From positions 744,001-808,000 of the forward strand of contig OZ244154.1 in the NCBI GenBank assembly GCA_965216335.1: 64,000 bases of DNA, given 5' to 3'. The stretch's first letter is position 1. Each line of letters begins with the position of its first letter. The notes under the pieces were generated by a model. The model searched no databases and was not told where the DNA came from. It saw only the letters and a program-made list of their open reading frames with translations. Below, one piece after another: positions 33,849 through 42,061 of this stretch. The stretch comes from JAHEJE01 sp965216335. Lineage in GTDB: Bacteria > Pseudomonadota > Alphaproteobacteria > Rhizobiales > Aestuariivirgaceae. The translations under genes were made by a program, and so were the position numbers.

Positions 33849-33989
33849 TCAGAAAATTCCATCCAGATTCAAGTGGATAGATGGCAGGTTGATGCCTTCC
33901 ACGAGCTGCGGCATGAAAATCGCCGACAGCACGTAGGCCGCGAACAGAATGAATCCGATCCAGAACACCATCTTCAGTCCGTCTTCCAT
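33849..33989 (-). CDS. 46-residue single-span membrane peptide coupled to the MFS transporter
   Basis: The short gene reads ATG at 33989 to TGA at 33849 and encodes MEDGLKMVFWIGFILFAAYV followed by LSAIFMPQLVEGINLPS and a polar tail ending in GIF. It has one hydrophobic helix (about residues 7-25) with an acidic N-terminus. The stop codon is followed without a gap by the TTG start of the transporter. This suggests a small accessory subunit, by analogy with the small peptides annotated beside some OFA-type transporters; that link is inference. The gene is easily missed because of its length. Confidence 0.6.
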   Translation of the reverse strand: MEDGLKMVFWIGFILFAAYVLSAIFMPQLVEGINLPSIHLNLDGIF

Positions 33990-34068
33990 CGCCGTACCCT
34001 ACACATCCGCACCCCGGATTGACGTAAGGTAGCACAAAAACACAACCGTCGCGACCTGCCGGCAGCGC

Positions 34069-34086
34069 CTAGGGTCCTGACCCTAG
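34069..34086. terminator. Short hairpin overlapping the aldehyde dehydrogenase stop
   Basis: CTAGGGTC-CT-GACCCTAG is a perfect 8-bp inverted repeat with a 2-base loop, and the minus-strand stop codon lies in it. A T-rich stretch (GTGTTTTTG on the minus strand) follows only about 25 bases later, so intrinsic termination is uncertain. The sequence resembles the hairpin at 383-416 in having a CTAGGG/CCCTAG-like border. Confidence 0.35.
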
Positions 34087-35558
34087 CGGACAACGAACGG
34101 ATCGGCGATCGGCTCATCAGACGTGTTGATCCACACCGACTTGGTGCGGGTGTAGTCGAAGATCGAATCCATACCGGCCTCGCGGCCATGGCCGGTCAGC
34201 TTGTTGCCGCCGAACGGCACGATGGGCGAGACAACCCGGTAGGTGTTGACCCATACGATGCCGCACCTGAGCTTGCGGATCAGCCGGTGGGCCCGAGACA
34301 GATTGGTCGTGAACACGCCCGAGGCAAAGCCGTATTTGGTGTCGTTGGCCAGCCGCACCGCTTCGTCCTCGTCGTTGAACTTGAGAACCGACAGGACCGG
34401 GCCGAAACACTCCTCGGCAACGCTGCGGACGTCCGGTGACGGGGCGAGGATGATGGTCGGCTCGAAGTAGTTGCCGGCCTCGAACCCCTTTGGCGTACCG
34501 CCGCCGGCGGCAATGGTCGCACCGGCCGCAACGCTGTCAGCGACGATAGACTCGATATTGGCTTTCTGGCGCGCAGTGGCCAATGGACCGACTTCGGTTT
34601 CCATGTCAAGCGGCGCACCGATCTTGATCTTCGGCGCCCGCTCAACCAGCCGGGCAACGAAATCGTCATGGATGTCTTCGTGCAGCAAGAGACGCGAGCC
34701 GGCGACGCACGACTGCCCGGTGGCGCCGAAGATGCCGGCAACGACGCCGTTGGCAGCGCTTTCCAGATCGGCATCGGGAAACACCAGAACCGGCGACTTT
34801 CCGCCCAGTTCGAGCGTCGTCAGGGCGAAGTTTTCCGCCGTGTTGCGGATCACATGGCGGGCCGTCTCGGGACCGCCAGTGAAGGCAACACGCGAAACGT
34901 GCTCATGCGCCGTCAGCACCGCGCCGCATTCCGGGCCGAAACCGGTGATCACGTTGATTACGCCCTTCGGGAAACCGGCTTCATGCACCAGCTTGGCAAA
35001 GTGCAGGATCGGCGCCGGGCCGTCCTCAGACGCCTTGACGACTATCGTATTGCCGGCCGCCAGCGCCGGGCCGAGCTTGACGGCGGTGAGGAACAGTTGC
35101 GAGTTCCACGGCACCACGGCTGCGACGACACCGAGTGGTTCGCGCCGGGTATAGGTTTCCAGCGTCGGCTTGTCGGCATTGAACGTGGCACCCTCGATCT
35201 TGTCGGCAAGACCAGCGTAATAGCGGAAATATTCCCCTGCATAAGCCGTTGTCGACGACGTTTCGCGGATGATCTTGCCGGTATCGCGGGTTTCCAGATT
35301 GGCCATGACCTGGGCATCGCGCACCACCAGCTCGCCGAGCTTGCCGATGAGCTTGCCGCGCGCGGTGGCGGTGAGCGTCGGCCATTCGCCCTCGTTGAAG
35401 GCACGCCAGGCGGCCTTTACCGCCCGGTCGGTATCGCCCATGGTCGCCGCAGGCATGACCGCCCAGGCCTCGTCCGTCGAAGGATCGCGGCTGTCGAAAG
35501 AGGAACCGCCCTCGGCATCGCAGAATTCGCCGTCGATATAGAGTTGAAATTTTTCCAT
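34083..35558 (-). CDS. NAD(P)-dependent aldehyde dehydrogenase
   Basis: The 491-residue enzyme has the canonical ALDH features: VVPWNSQLFLTAVKLGPALA with the oxyanion Asn, the Rossmann region VAFTGGPETARHV, the general-base Glu in TTLELGGKSPVLVF, the catalytic Cys in FGATGQSCVAGSRLLL and EECFGPVLSVLKF. It oxidises an aldehyde to its acid. As last gene of the monooxygenase / AA_synth / ALDH operon it probably oxidises the aldehyde made by the flavin monooxygenase. The natural substrate cannot be read from sequence. Confidence 0.92.
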   Translation of the reverse strand: MEKFQLYIDGEFCDAEGGSSFDSRDPSTDEAWAVMPAATMGDTDRAVKAAWRAFNEGEWPTLTATARGKLIGKLGELVVRDAQVMANLETRDTGKIIRETSSTTAYAGEYFRYYAGLADKIEGATFNADKPTLETYTRREPLGVVAAVVPWNSQLFLTAVKLGPALAAGNTIVVKASEDGPAPILHFAKLVHEAGFPKGVINVITGFGPECGAVLTAHEHVSRVAFTGGPETARHVIRNTAENFALTTLELGGKSPVLVFPDADLESAANGVVAGIFGATGQSCVAGSRLLLHEDIHDDFVARLVERAPKIKIGAPLDMETEVGPLATARQKANIESIVADSVAAGATIAAGGGTPKGFEAGNYFEPTIILAPSPDVRSVAEECFGPVLSVLKFNDEDEAVRLANDTKYGFASGVFTTNLSRAHRLIRKLRCGIVWVNTYRVVSPIVPFGGNKLTGHGREAGMDSIFDYTRTKSVWINTSDEPIADPFVVR

Positions 35559-35569
35559 GACGTCCTCCT

Positions 35570-36178
35570 CTAACTCTTCTCGAGTTCGGTGTTCGAGGAA
35601 ATGCCCATTTCCTCCATGTCGAGATAGCGATTGCCGATGCGCGGATGCGCCCGGCCAGATGCCGCCCCGCCGAGCGCCACAACAATCTCATCGGGCGCCG
35701 GGGCATCCTCGATGGTGAAACTCATCGTCAGATAGTGCGACCGCAGTCCCTCGTCGTTTTTGTGCATCATTGGGATTTGGATCGACGTGCCGGCCCCGGC
35801 CCGGCGGTTGGTGAACGACAGATAGGACGTGCCGCCGACCGCGTCCCGGAACCGGTTGCCGAAACGCAGTGTGTGGATGAAACCCGAGGCATGCTCGATT
35901 TCCCCGTTGACGCCGACGACCGCGGCCTTGCCATAGGCCTCGACGGCCTCAGGGCCGCCCAGTTCTTCCAAAAGCGGCGGCACCAGCACCTCGGCCAGCG
36001 ACGGCGCCACCTTGAGAATGGTAGAGCGCAGGTCTTCTACATAGCCCTGCCCGGCCCATGGGTTCTCGACCACGGCGGCCATCGCCGCCATGCGCACCGG
36101 TGTTTCGGCCACCCTGCCGGCCTCGATGTAGGTTGTCTCGGCGAACTTGGCCGTCTTGCGGATTTTCAGTCCGGTCAT
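35570..36178 (-). CDS. AA_synth (amino acid synthesis) family protein of unknown function
   Basis: The 202-residue protein matches PF06684: KIRKTAKFAETTYIEAGR, NPWAGQGYVEDL, AVVGVNGEIEHASGFIHTL, IQIPMMHKNDEGLRSHYLTM, then PDEIVVALGGAASGRAHPRIG. Structures of family members show a compact oligomer, and despite the name no biosynthetic role is proven. It lies between a luciferase-like monooxygenase and an aldehyde dehydrogenase, 11 bases before the latter, which argues for a catabolic role, perhaps handling an amine or amide intermediate. Confidence 0.85.
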   Translation of the reverse strand: MTGLKIRKTAKFAETTYIEAGRVAETPVRMAAMAAVVENPWAGQGYVEDLRSTILKVAPSLAEVLVPPLLEELGGPEAVEAYGKAAVVGVNGEIEHASGFIHTLRFGNRFRDAVGGTSYLSFTNRRAGAGTSIQIPMMHKNDEGLRSHYLTMSFTIEDAPAPDEIVVALGGAASGRAHPRIGNRYLDMEEMGISSNTELEKS

Positions 36179-36248
36179 TGCGTGTTGGTCCTGTTGCTAA
36201 GGCGGCATCCTGACGTCAAGCCAGGTGCCGGATTGTCAGAAATTCGAC

Positions 36249-37421
36249 TTATTCTGCCGCCTGTTTCGACACAGACACCTTGTCCTTGAAGCGCGGCATC
36301 ACCTCTTCGGTGAACAGTTTCACCGAGCGCATGGCATCCTCATGCGCCACGCCGGGAAAACTCGACCACACAACGAGGGTCTGCAGGTTCAGGACATCGA
36401 TCAGTTCCTCGATCTTTTCGCTGATCTCATCAGGCGGCCCGAACAGCAGGTTGCGGCTGTCGATGAAATTGAAATCAAGCGCATCGAGCTTGCCGTCGGT
36501 CAGCGGCAGTTCCTCGCCCGGATGCATGTGATTGCCCAGCCCGCGCCAGTGGCACACCCAATGCAGATATTCCAATAATCCGTCACCCGCTATCCGCCTG
36601 GCGTCGGCCTTCGTTTCAGCGCAGAACATATCGCGCACCAGTGTGACGCCCTGGCCCATCTCAACATCGCGTTGCTCCTTTGCCGCCTTCTTGTCACGGT
36701 AGAGTTCGAAACGGGGCTTGAGCGCATCGGTGGGTGGAATCCACATCATGGCGCCGAGGTTGTTCTCGGCGGCAAACTGAATGGCCAGATGACCGTCGAC
36801 CACCTGATGCATCGGCGGTACCGGCTGCTGCAGCGTGCGTGGCACCAGCGCCAGTTTTTGCAACTCGAGCGTTTCCATGTCCTGGTATGCGGCGTCCTTC
36901 GGGCTCAAGGCATGATCCCAGACGAAACGTGGATCGGGGAAACGGAAGAACTCGCCATCGTAGTCGAAAAACTCGCCGGACCAGGCCTTGCGGATGAGAT
37001 CGAGCGACTCGCGAAAAATACGGAAATTCTGCGCCGGATTGCGGGTGTCGGCCCATTTGTTGAGTTGCAGTGCCTCGCGGCCGTAAATCCCGCGCCCGAT
37101 GCCACACTCGACCCGCCCGCCCGACATGTGATCGAGCATCGCCAAGTCCTCGGCAAAGCGCAGCGGATGCCAGTAGGTGATGATATTGGCCGCCTGACCG
37201 ACGCGCAGCTTTTCGGTATGTGCTGCCGCCCAGGTGGACATCATCACCGGGTTTGGGCAAACCTCGAAGCCTTCGAAGCCAAAATGATGCTCGGTGAACC
37301 AGATCGAATGCCAGTCATGGTGATCCAGATACTGCGCCAGCTCGATTGTTTCGGCGCATATCTGGCTAAACCCATTCTTTAAAAATCGGTCGTTCTGATT
37401 TGAAAAATAGCCAAATTTCAC
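36249..37421 (-). CDS. LLM-class (bacterial luciferase-like) flavin-dependent monooxygenase
   Basis: The 390-residue protein has the luciferase-like TIM barrel: MKFGYFSNQNDRF at the start, WHSIWFTEHHFGFEGFEVCP (EHH motif), RVGQAANIITYWHPLRFAED, SGGRVECGIGRGIYGREAL and a C-terminal VVWSSFPGVAHEDAMRS. The group uses reduced FMN and oxygen to oxidise aldehydes, amines or C-S/C-N compounds. The frame is open to 37514, but the GTG at 37421 is preceded by AAGGAGGAG and starts the conserved beta-strand. It is first in the operon with AA_synth and ALDH. Confidence 0.88.
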   Translation of the reverse strand: MKFGYFSNQNDRFLKNGFSQICAETIELAQYLDHHDWHSIWFTEHHFGFEGFEVCPNPVMMSTWAAAHTEKLRVGQAANIITYWHPLRFAEDLAMLDHMSGGRVECGIGRGIYGREALQLNKWADTRNPAQNFRIFRESLDLIRKAWSGEFFDYDGEFFRFPDPRFVWDHALSPKDAAYQDMETLELQKLALVPRTLQQPVPPMHQVVDGHLAIQFAAENNLGAMMWIPPTDALKPRFELYRDKKAAKEQRDVEMGQGVTLVRDMFCAETKADARRIAGDGLLEYLHWVCHWRGLGNHMHPGEELPLTDGKLDALDFNFIDSRNLLFGPPDEISEKIEELIDVLNLQTLVVWSSFPGVAHEDAMRSVKLFTEEVMPRFKDKVSVSKQAAE

Positions 37422-37459
37422 GAGTTCGCTCCTCCTTATGATGAATAAGGTTCGGCGCA

Positions 37460-37536
37460 CACCGTTCAGCTCACTGCGCGCCCACTTGAGCGACACAACA
37501 CCGTTTAGGCTCACTGCGTGTCCACTTGAGCGACAC
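37460..37536. repeat. Two adjacent imperfect direct repeats (period 39)
   Basis: A unit of about 38 bases occurs at 37460-37496 and again at 37499-37536, both beginning CACCGTT and both ending CACTTGAGCGACAC, with a few substitutions and one indel between. It lies upstream of the monooxygenase operon and downstream of the DUF418 gene, so it could be a regulatory array. Two copies do not make a CRISPR. Confidence 0.7.
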
Positions 37537-37546
37537 TCGCCGAATA

Positions 37547-38920
37547 TCAGATTGTCGGTGTTGCTGCAATGGCCTGGTCAGTGTCGGGACTGGAGGGTCT
37601 TTTCCATCGGATCAGGCGGCGCAGCAGCCACTCAAGCGGACCCTGGCGGAAGACGCGCAAATAGGCCCATGACAGCAGTACAAGCATGGCGGTGACCGAA
37701 AGCCCGAGGCCAAGCAACTTTGAGTGTGTGAGATCGCCGTAAAGCCCAAGGCCGTGGCCAAAGAACAGGGTCGTGCAAATCAGCGTCTGCAACACATAGT
37801 TGCTCAGTGCCATGCGGCCCGCGGCTTGCAGAAGATGGGCCAGAGACGCAAGCACTCTTGTCCGGCACAGCAGGATGACTGCGCACATGTGCCCAATGGC
37901 CACGCCACCTCTGCCGATATCATATGTTGCCGAAGTCCAGTCGGCATTCATTCCCTCGATTTCGACCGGGCTCAGCTGCCAGGCGATCTCCGCTGCATTC
38001 ACGCCGAAACCGATCAGGTATCCGATGACCATGGTTCTTATGTAGAACCGGGTGCTGCGTGCCCCGGACAGAACCCCCATCCTGAACAGCGCCATACCGA
38101 TCAGGATGAACGCGCCGACATCAACCAGATGGGTCTTGAAGAGATCGCTGGTATGATTCTCGAAGCTGGAGGCGGCCAGTGCAAACAGATTGTATAGATA
38201 TCCCTCGCGGCGGTCGTTGACCTCGTCCGCCCAGTCTTTGGCGATCATTTCAGCCACCATGTCCTCACCCGGGCTTTCCGGCGAAGAGGCGGCAACCTGT
38301 TCGGCAGCCACCGGTTGCAGGACGGCCCCACTCATGTTGAAGGCCTGGTCCGATTGAGCCTGCTCTTCGGTCGGCGCCAGAACGGCTAAGGCCAGAGCGA
38401 TGCTTGCCGATGCGACAATCATGACCCCGGCCGCCGCAAGCAGTGAGCGGGGCTGCAGATTTCTTAAAGGATAAATCATCAGCCCGAACAGGCCGTAGAC
38501 AAAAAGAATGTCGACCGGTGACAGCAAAAGATAAGCGTGCACAAGTCCGAACAACATCAGCCACAAGGCGCGCCGGTAGTACAACTCGACGCGCGTCAAG
38601 CCAACCTGCCCGCTGCCTTCGAGCAGCAGCAAAGCACTGGCGCCGAACAGCATCGAAAACAGCCCGCGCATCGTGCCGTCCACGCCAGCATCGACAAACA
38701 CCCAGGCAAACATGTCCCATTGCCCCGGCCCACTCCACAGTTCGGGCAAGGCATAAGCACTCGACGGTATGCCGAACACAAACACGTTGCGCAGCAAAAT
38801 ACCCATCACGGCGAAGCCCCGCAGTGCATCCAGCGTGACCAGCCGGGAGGCCAGACCCGTTTGACTGTCAGGCGTTTGCGGCGTGGCACGGAGATGCTGT
38901 GCAGTTGCGTCAAGCATCAT
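37547..38920 (-). CDS. DUF418 family polytopic membrane protein
   Basis: The product of about 457 residues starts with the family's RLVTLDALRGFAVMGILLRN. It has multiple hydrophobic segments, YRRALWLMLFGLVHAYLLL, a polar loop near residues 200-245 and the C-terminal GRMALSNYVLQTLICTTLFF and LLRRLIRWK. DUF418 proteins are related to YeiB; no biochemical function is established. Two adjacent ATG codons at 38920 and 38917 follow AGGGGCAGG, and I chose the first. A GTG further upstream is in frame but less likely. Confidence 0.88.
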   Translation of the reverse strand: MMLDATAQHLRATPQTPDSQTGLASRLVTLDALRGFAVMGILLRNVFVFGIPSSAYALPELWSGPGQWDMFAWVFVDAGVDGTMRGLFSMLFGASALLLLEGSGQVGLTRVELYYRRALWLMLFGLVHAYLLLSPVDILFVYGLFGLMIYPLRNLQPRSLLAAAGVMIVASASIALALAVLAPTEEQAQSDQAFNMSGAVLQPVAAEQVAASSPESPGEDMVAEMIAKDWADEVNDRREGYLYNLFALAASSFENHTSDLFKTHLVDVGAFILIGMALFRMGVLSGARSTRFYIRTMVIGYLIGFGVNAAEIAWQLSPVEIEGMNADWTSATYDIGRGGVAIGHMCAVILLCRTRVLASLAHLLQAAGRMALSNYVLQTLICTTLFFGHGLGLYGDLTHSKLLGLGLSVTAMLVLLSWAYLRVFRQGPLEWLLRRLIRWKRPSSPDTDQAIAATPTI

Positions 38921-39168
38921 CCTGCCCCTGAACACCGGCCGAGGGGCAAACTATGCACACCAGAACGCATGAGGCTGCAGCATGTGCTGCAAAAACCAAC
39001 GGTATGCGCAAGCAGATTGTCTCCGAAACCGCCAATTCACCTTTGGGGCAAGGCGGCACGCCCCGCGGAACCTGTACTCAGCACCAGGACCCGCACAATT
39101 TAGTTATCAGTTTTTCGGGACCTGGCAACATAATAGTTCGCATCCGCACACAGTCCAGAATTCTAGGC

Positions 39169-39546
39169 TCACGCACACCGCGCCTGCATTTTCCACTTGC
39201 CCTTGCCATGGCTGGCGCTGCCGGGAACGATACGGCCTTTTTGCGAGCTGAGGCAGGCGAAATGGCCGATGGCCGATGAGGCCAGCTGCTCGACAATTTT
39301 TTGATCGCCGGGCTTGCCGCCGAGCGGACGGCCATGACGCCCGGCGACGGTGACGTTGTAGGCACCCTGCGCCTTGGCATAGGCGAAATCCACCTGGTAG
39401 TTCTTGCCATTGTAGAACACCGGCTCGGAGCGCGGCTTGGTCTGTGGCGGCGGGCCCGACACGATGTTAACGTTCTTGGACTTCTGCTCGCACCCGGCCA
39501 GCGCGAAGGCGGTGGCAAGACAGGCGGCGCTGACCGGCATTTTCAT
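39169..39546 (-). CDS. Small lipoprotein of unknown function
   Basis: The 125-residue product has a lipoprotein signal: hydrophobic segment SAACLATAFALAGC with Cys at about residue 19. A Pro/Lys linker and a small domain with VFYNGKNYQVDFAYAKAQG and two further Cys (HFACLSS and the penultimate residue) follow. The paired Cys could form a disulfide in the periplasm. No family is recognised. The gap to the upstream aminotransferase on the other strand is short. Confidence 0.75.
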   Translation of the reverse strand: MKMPVSAACLATAFALAGCEQKSKNVNIVSGPPPQTKPRSEPVFYNGKNYQVDFAYAKAQGAYNVTVAGRHGRPLGGKPGDQKIVEQLASSAIGHFACLSSQKGRIVPGSASHGKGKWKMQARCA

Positions 39547-39622
39547 AGCTGGCTGATTCCCCGATTGGCTTGCCGCCTTACTACTGATAGTTTCCCGCTC
39601 CGTCCAGACAATCGAGGCCTAC

Positions 39623-40834
39623 ATGACCGCATTCAACCCCGCCGCGCCACTGTCCCGACTGACGGCAAGCGTTGAGGAAGCCGCCATCATCAGGATGGCC
39701 CAGAAGGCCCGCGACCTGCGCGCCGAGGGCGTCCACGTGATCTCGCTCACCATCGGCGAGCCGGACTTCGACACGCCCGGACATATCCGCCAGGCGGCAA
39801 CCGCAGCAATGGATGCCGGCCACACCCACTATGCGCCGATTGCCGGCGTTCCGGAACTGCGGGCCGCACTGGCCGAAAAACTGCGCATCGAGAACGGGCT
39901 CGACTACGCGGCCACCGAAATCGTCATCACCAACGGTGCCAAACAGGCAATCACCAACGCCGTGTTCGCGCTGATCGATCCCGGTGACGAGGTGCTGCTG
40001 CTGGCCCCCTACTGGGTCGCCTATGAAGGCATCATCCGCATGGCCGGCGGCGCCCCCCGGGTCATCCACGCGACCGCCGACGAAGGCTTCAAGGTACCGG
40101 CGGACCGCATCGCTGGCGCTCTCGGCGAGAAAACCAAGCTGATGATCCTCAACAGCCCGTGCAATCCGACCGGCGCGGTCTACGCGAAGGCCGAACTGGA
40201 AGCGATAGCCGCAGTCATCGCTGAACATCCCCGGGCGATGGTGCTGTCGGACGAGATCTACGAGTACATCGTCTATGGCGAAAAGCCGGTGTCGTTCGCC
40301 AGTCTGCCCGGAATGCGCGAACGCACCATCACCGTGAACGGTTTTTCCAAGGGCTTTGCCATGACCGGCTGGCGCATCGGCTACGGTGCTGCCCCTGCCC
40401 CGGTCGCCAAGGCGATGAGCAAGGTGCAGGGCACATTCACGGCAGGCGGCAATGCCTTTGCACAGCACGCCGCGGTAACGGCTCTTACCGGCAGCCGCGA
40501 AGCGGTGGAGGAGATGCGCACCAGCTATGAGTGGCGCCGGCAACTGGTCATCGACGGGCTGAACGCCATTCCCGGCATCAAGGCGCCGGCGCCGGACGGT
40601 GCATTTTACATTTTCCCTGATGTCAGCGCCTATCTCGGCAAGGCGGCCGGCAATCATCACATCGACACCGCCGACGAACTCGCCGACTGGCTTCTCGACG
40701 TGCACCACCTGGCGGTCGTGCCGGGCACATCCTTCGGCGATGACCACTGTATCCGGCTGTCTTTTGCCGCCAGCGATGAAGACATCATCGAAGGCCTGAA
40801 GCGGCTGGAACAGGCATTTGCCGAGCTGGGGTGA
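39623..40834 (+). CDS. Class I/II pyridoxal-phosphate aminotransferase (aspartate aminotransferase type)
   Basis: The 403-residue enzyme has the fold-type I features: ISLTIGEPDFDTPGHIR near the start, ILNSPCNPTGAVY (Asn binding PLP), VLSDEIYEYIVYG (Asp) and the Schiff-base Lys in VNGFSKGFAMTGWRIGY, followed by the carboxylate-binding Arg in CIRLSFAAS. The layout fits the I-gamma aspartate aminotransferases common in alphaproteobacteria, which may also accept prephenate or aromatic acids. The exact substrate is not decided by these motifs. Confidence 0.92.
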   Translation: MTAFNPAAPLSRLTASVEEAAIIRMAQKARDLRAEGVHVISLTIGEPDFDTPGHIRQAATAAMDAGHTHYAPIAGVPELRAALAEKLRIENGLDYAATEIVITNGAKQAITNAVFALIDPGDEVLLLAPYWVAYEGIIRMAGGAPRVIHATADEGFKVPADRIAGALGEKTKLMILNSPCNPTGAVYAKAELEAIAAVIAEHPRAMVLSDEIYEYIVYGEKPVSFASLPGMRERTITVNGFSKGFAMTGWRIGYGAAPAPVAKAMSKVQGTFTAGGNAFAQHAAVTALTGSREAVEEMRTSYEWRRQLVIDGLNAIPGIKAPAPDGAFYIFPDVSAYLGKAAGNHHIDTADELADWLLDVHHLAVVPGTSFGDDHCIRLSFAASDEDIIEGLKRLEQAFAELG

Positions 40835-40835
40835 G

Positions 40836-42056
40836 TTATCTTTTGTCGCCAGCGGCGGGTTGAGGCTTCAGCCGCCACATGATCAGCGGACCGAGCAGCA
40901 CAATGAGTGCCATGTGCCCGTAGGCCACCGACCAGGCCAAGCCCGGCGTGTCGCCCCCTCTGTCCACCAGCAGGCCGAACAGCAACGGCCCGACGATCGC
41001 CCCACCGAAGCCGAGCGTGGAATGCACCGCCATGGTGATGCCGCGGTCCTGCGGCCTGGCGGCCGAGAATGCCCCAGCGGTAATCGATGAGGAATCGAAC
41101 ATGATCATGAAGCCGTGCGCCAGGGCCGCAACGGCGCACCACCAGTAGGACACCAGACCGGTGGCCGCCACAGCCAGCGTCACAGCGGCCGATACCGACA
41201 TCGCTATGGAAATGGTGCGGCGCCGGCCGGTGTGGATCGAGAACTCATTGCCGATCAGGCTGGCAAACACCCCGAGCAGGGTCATGGAGGCGGCAATGAC
41301 CGCCGGTGTCCAGGCGCCTGGCGACGCATGGGTCTGCACCGCCGACATAGCAAGAAAGGCCACCAGCCATGAGCGCACGGTGAACAGCTCATAGTTGTGC
41401 AGCGCATAGCACAGCGAGTAGGCCATGACCGAGCGGTTGGCGAAAACCGGGCGCGGGTCGAGCATGCCGAGCCATGGCCTGTCCGGCGCGTGAGGCGTGA
41501 CCGGCCGGGCCACCGCAAACACAACGCAAAGCGCCACCACACTCATGGCCGACGCAAAACCGAATACCGTGCGCCATCCCGCTTCAGCGGCAATCTGGTC
41601 GGCCAATACATAGGACATCGCCGCACCCAGGCCGAACGAGGCCGTGTAAAAGCCCGTTGCGCGCGGCATCATGTGGTCCGGCAGGTGTTCCCCCAGCACC
41701 CTGAGACCAGGCATATAGGTGCCGGCAAGCGACACTCCGTAAAGGGCGGTGAACAGCGAAGCCGTTCCGGTGCCGTCGGCGAACATCGCAAACCCGGCAT
41801 GAGCGAGCGCTCCGCCGAGCGCGCTCACCAGGTAGATTGCCCGCGCATCCACCCGGTCGGTCAGGCTGGTCAGCAAGGGAACAGCAAGTGTGTAGCCGAA
41901 AAACAGCGCAGAGTTGATGGTCCCGGCCTCGGTGCCGCTTAGCGACCACTCACGCGTGAACTGCGGCAAGAGTGCCGAGAATGTCGAAAAACCCAGCATC
42001 GTGCACACATGGGCCAGACAGAACGCAGCGATGAATGCAATTGGTCCGGTCCGCAC
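40836..42056 (-). CDS. Major facilitator superfamily transporter
   Basis: The product of about 406 residues has twelve predicted hydrophobic segments with the first-half loop SLTDRVDARAIYLVSALGG and LGEHLPDHMMPRATGFYTA in the middle. No substrate motif is recognised. The best start is GTG at 42056, 5 bases beyond the stop of the upstream EamA-type gene, which makes the two a coupled pair. Frames further upstream overlap the EamA gene and are shadows. The gene ends one base from the stop of the convergent aminotransferase. Confidence 0.82.
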   Translation of the reverse strand: MRTGPIAFIAAFCLAHVCTMLGFSTFSALLPQFTREWSLSGTEAGTINSALFFGYTLAVPLLTSLTDRVDARAIYLVSALGGALAHAGFAMFADGTGTASLFTALYGVSLAGTYMPGLRVLGEHLPDHMMPRATGFYTASFGLGAAMSYVLADQIAAEAGWRTVFGFASAMSVVALCVVFAVARPVTPHAPDRPWLGMLDPRPVFANRSVMAYSLCYALHNYELFTVRSWLVAFLAMSAVQTHASPGAWTPAVIAASMTLLGVFASLIGNEFSIHTGRRRTISIAMSVSAAVTLAVAATGLVSYWWCAVAALAHGFMIMFDSSSITAGAFSAARPQDRGITMAVHSTLGFGGAIVGPLLFGLLVDRGGDTPGLAWSVAYGHMALIVLLGPLIMWRLKPQPAAGDKR

Positions 42057-42061
42057 GGCCT

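Noticed and set aside
37460..37536. Two direct repeats considered as a CRISPR remnant
   Set aside because: Only two copies, only two bases between them, no cas genes anywhere in the window.
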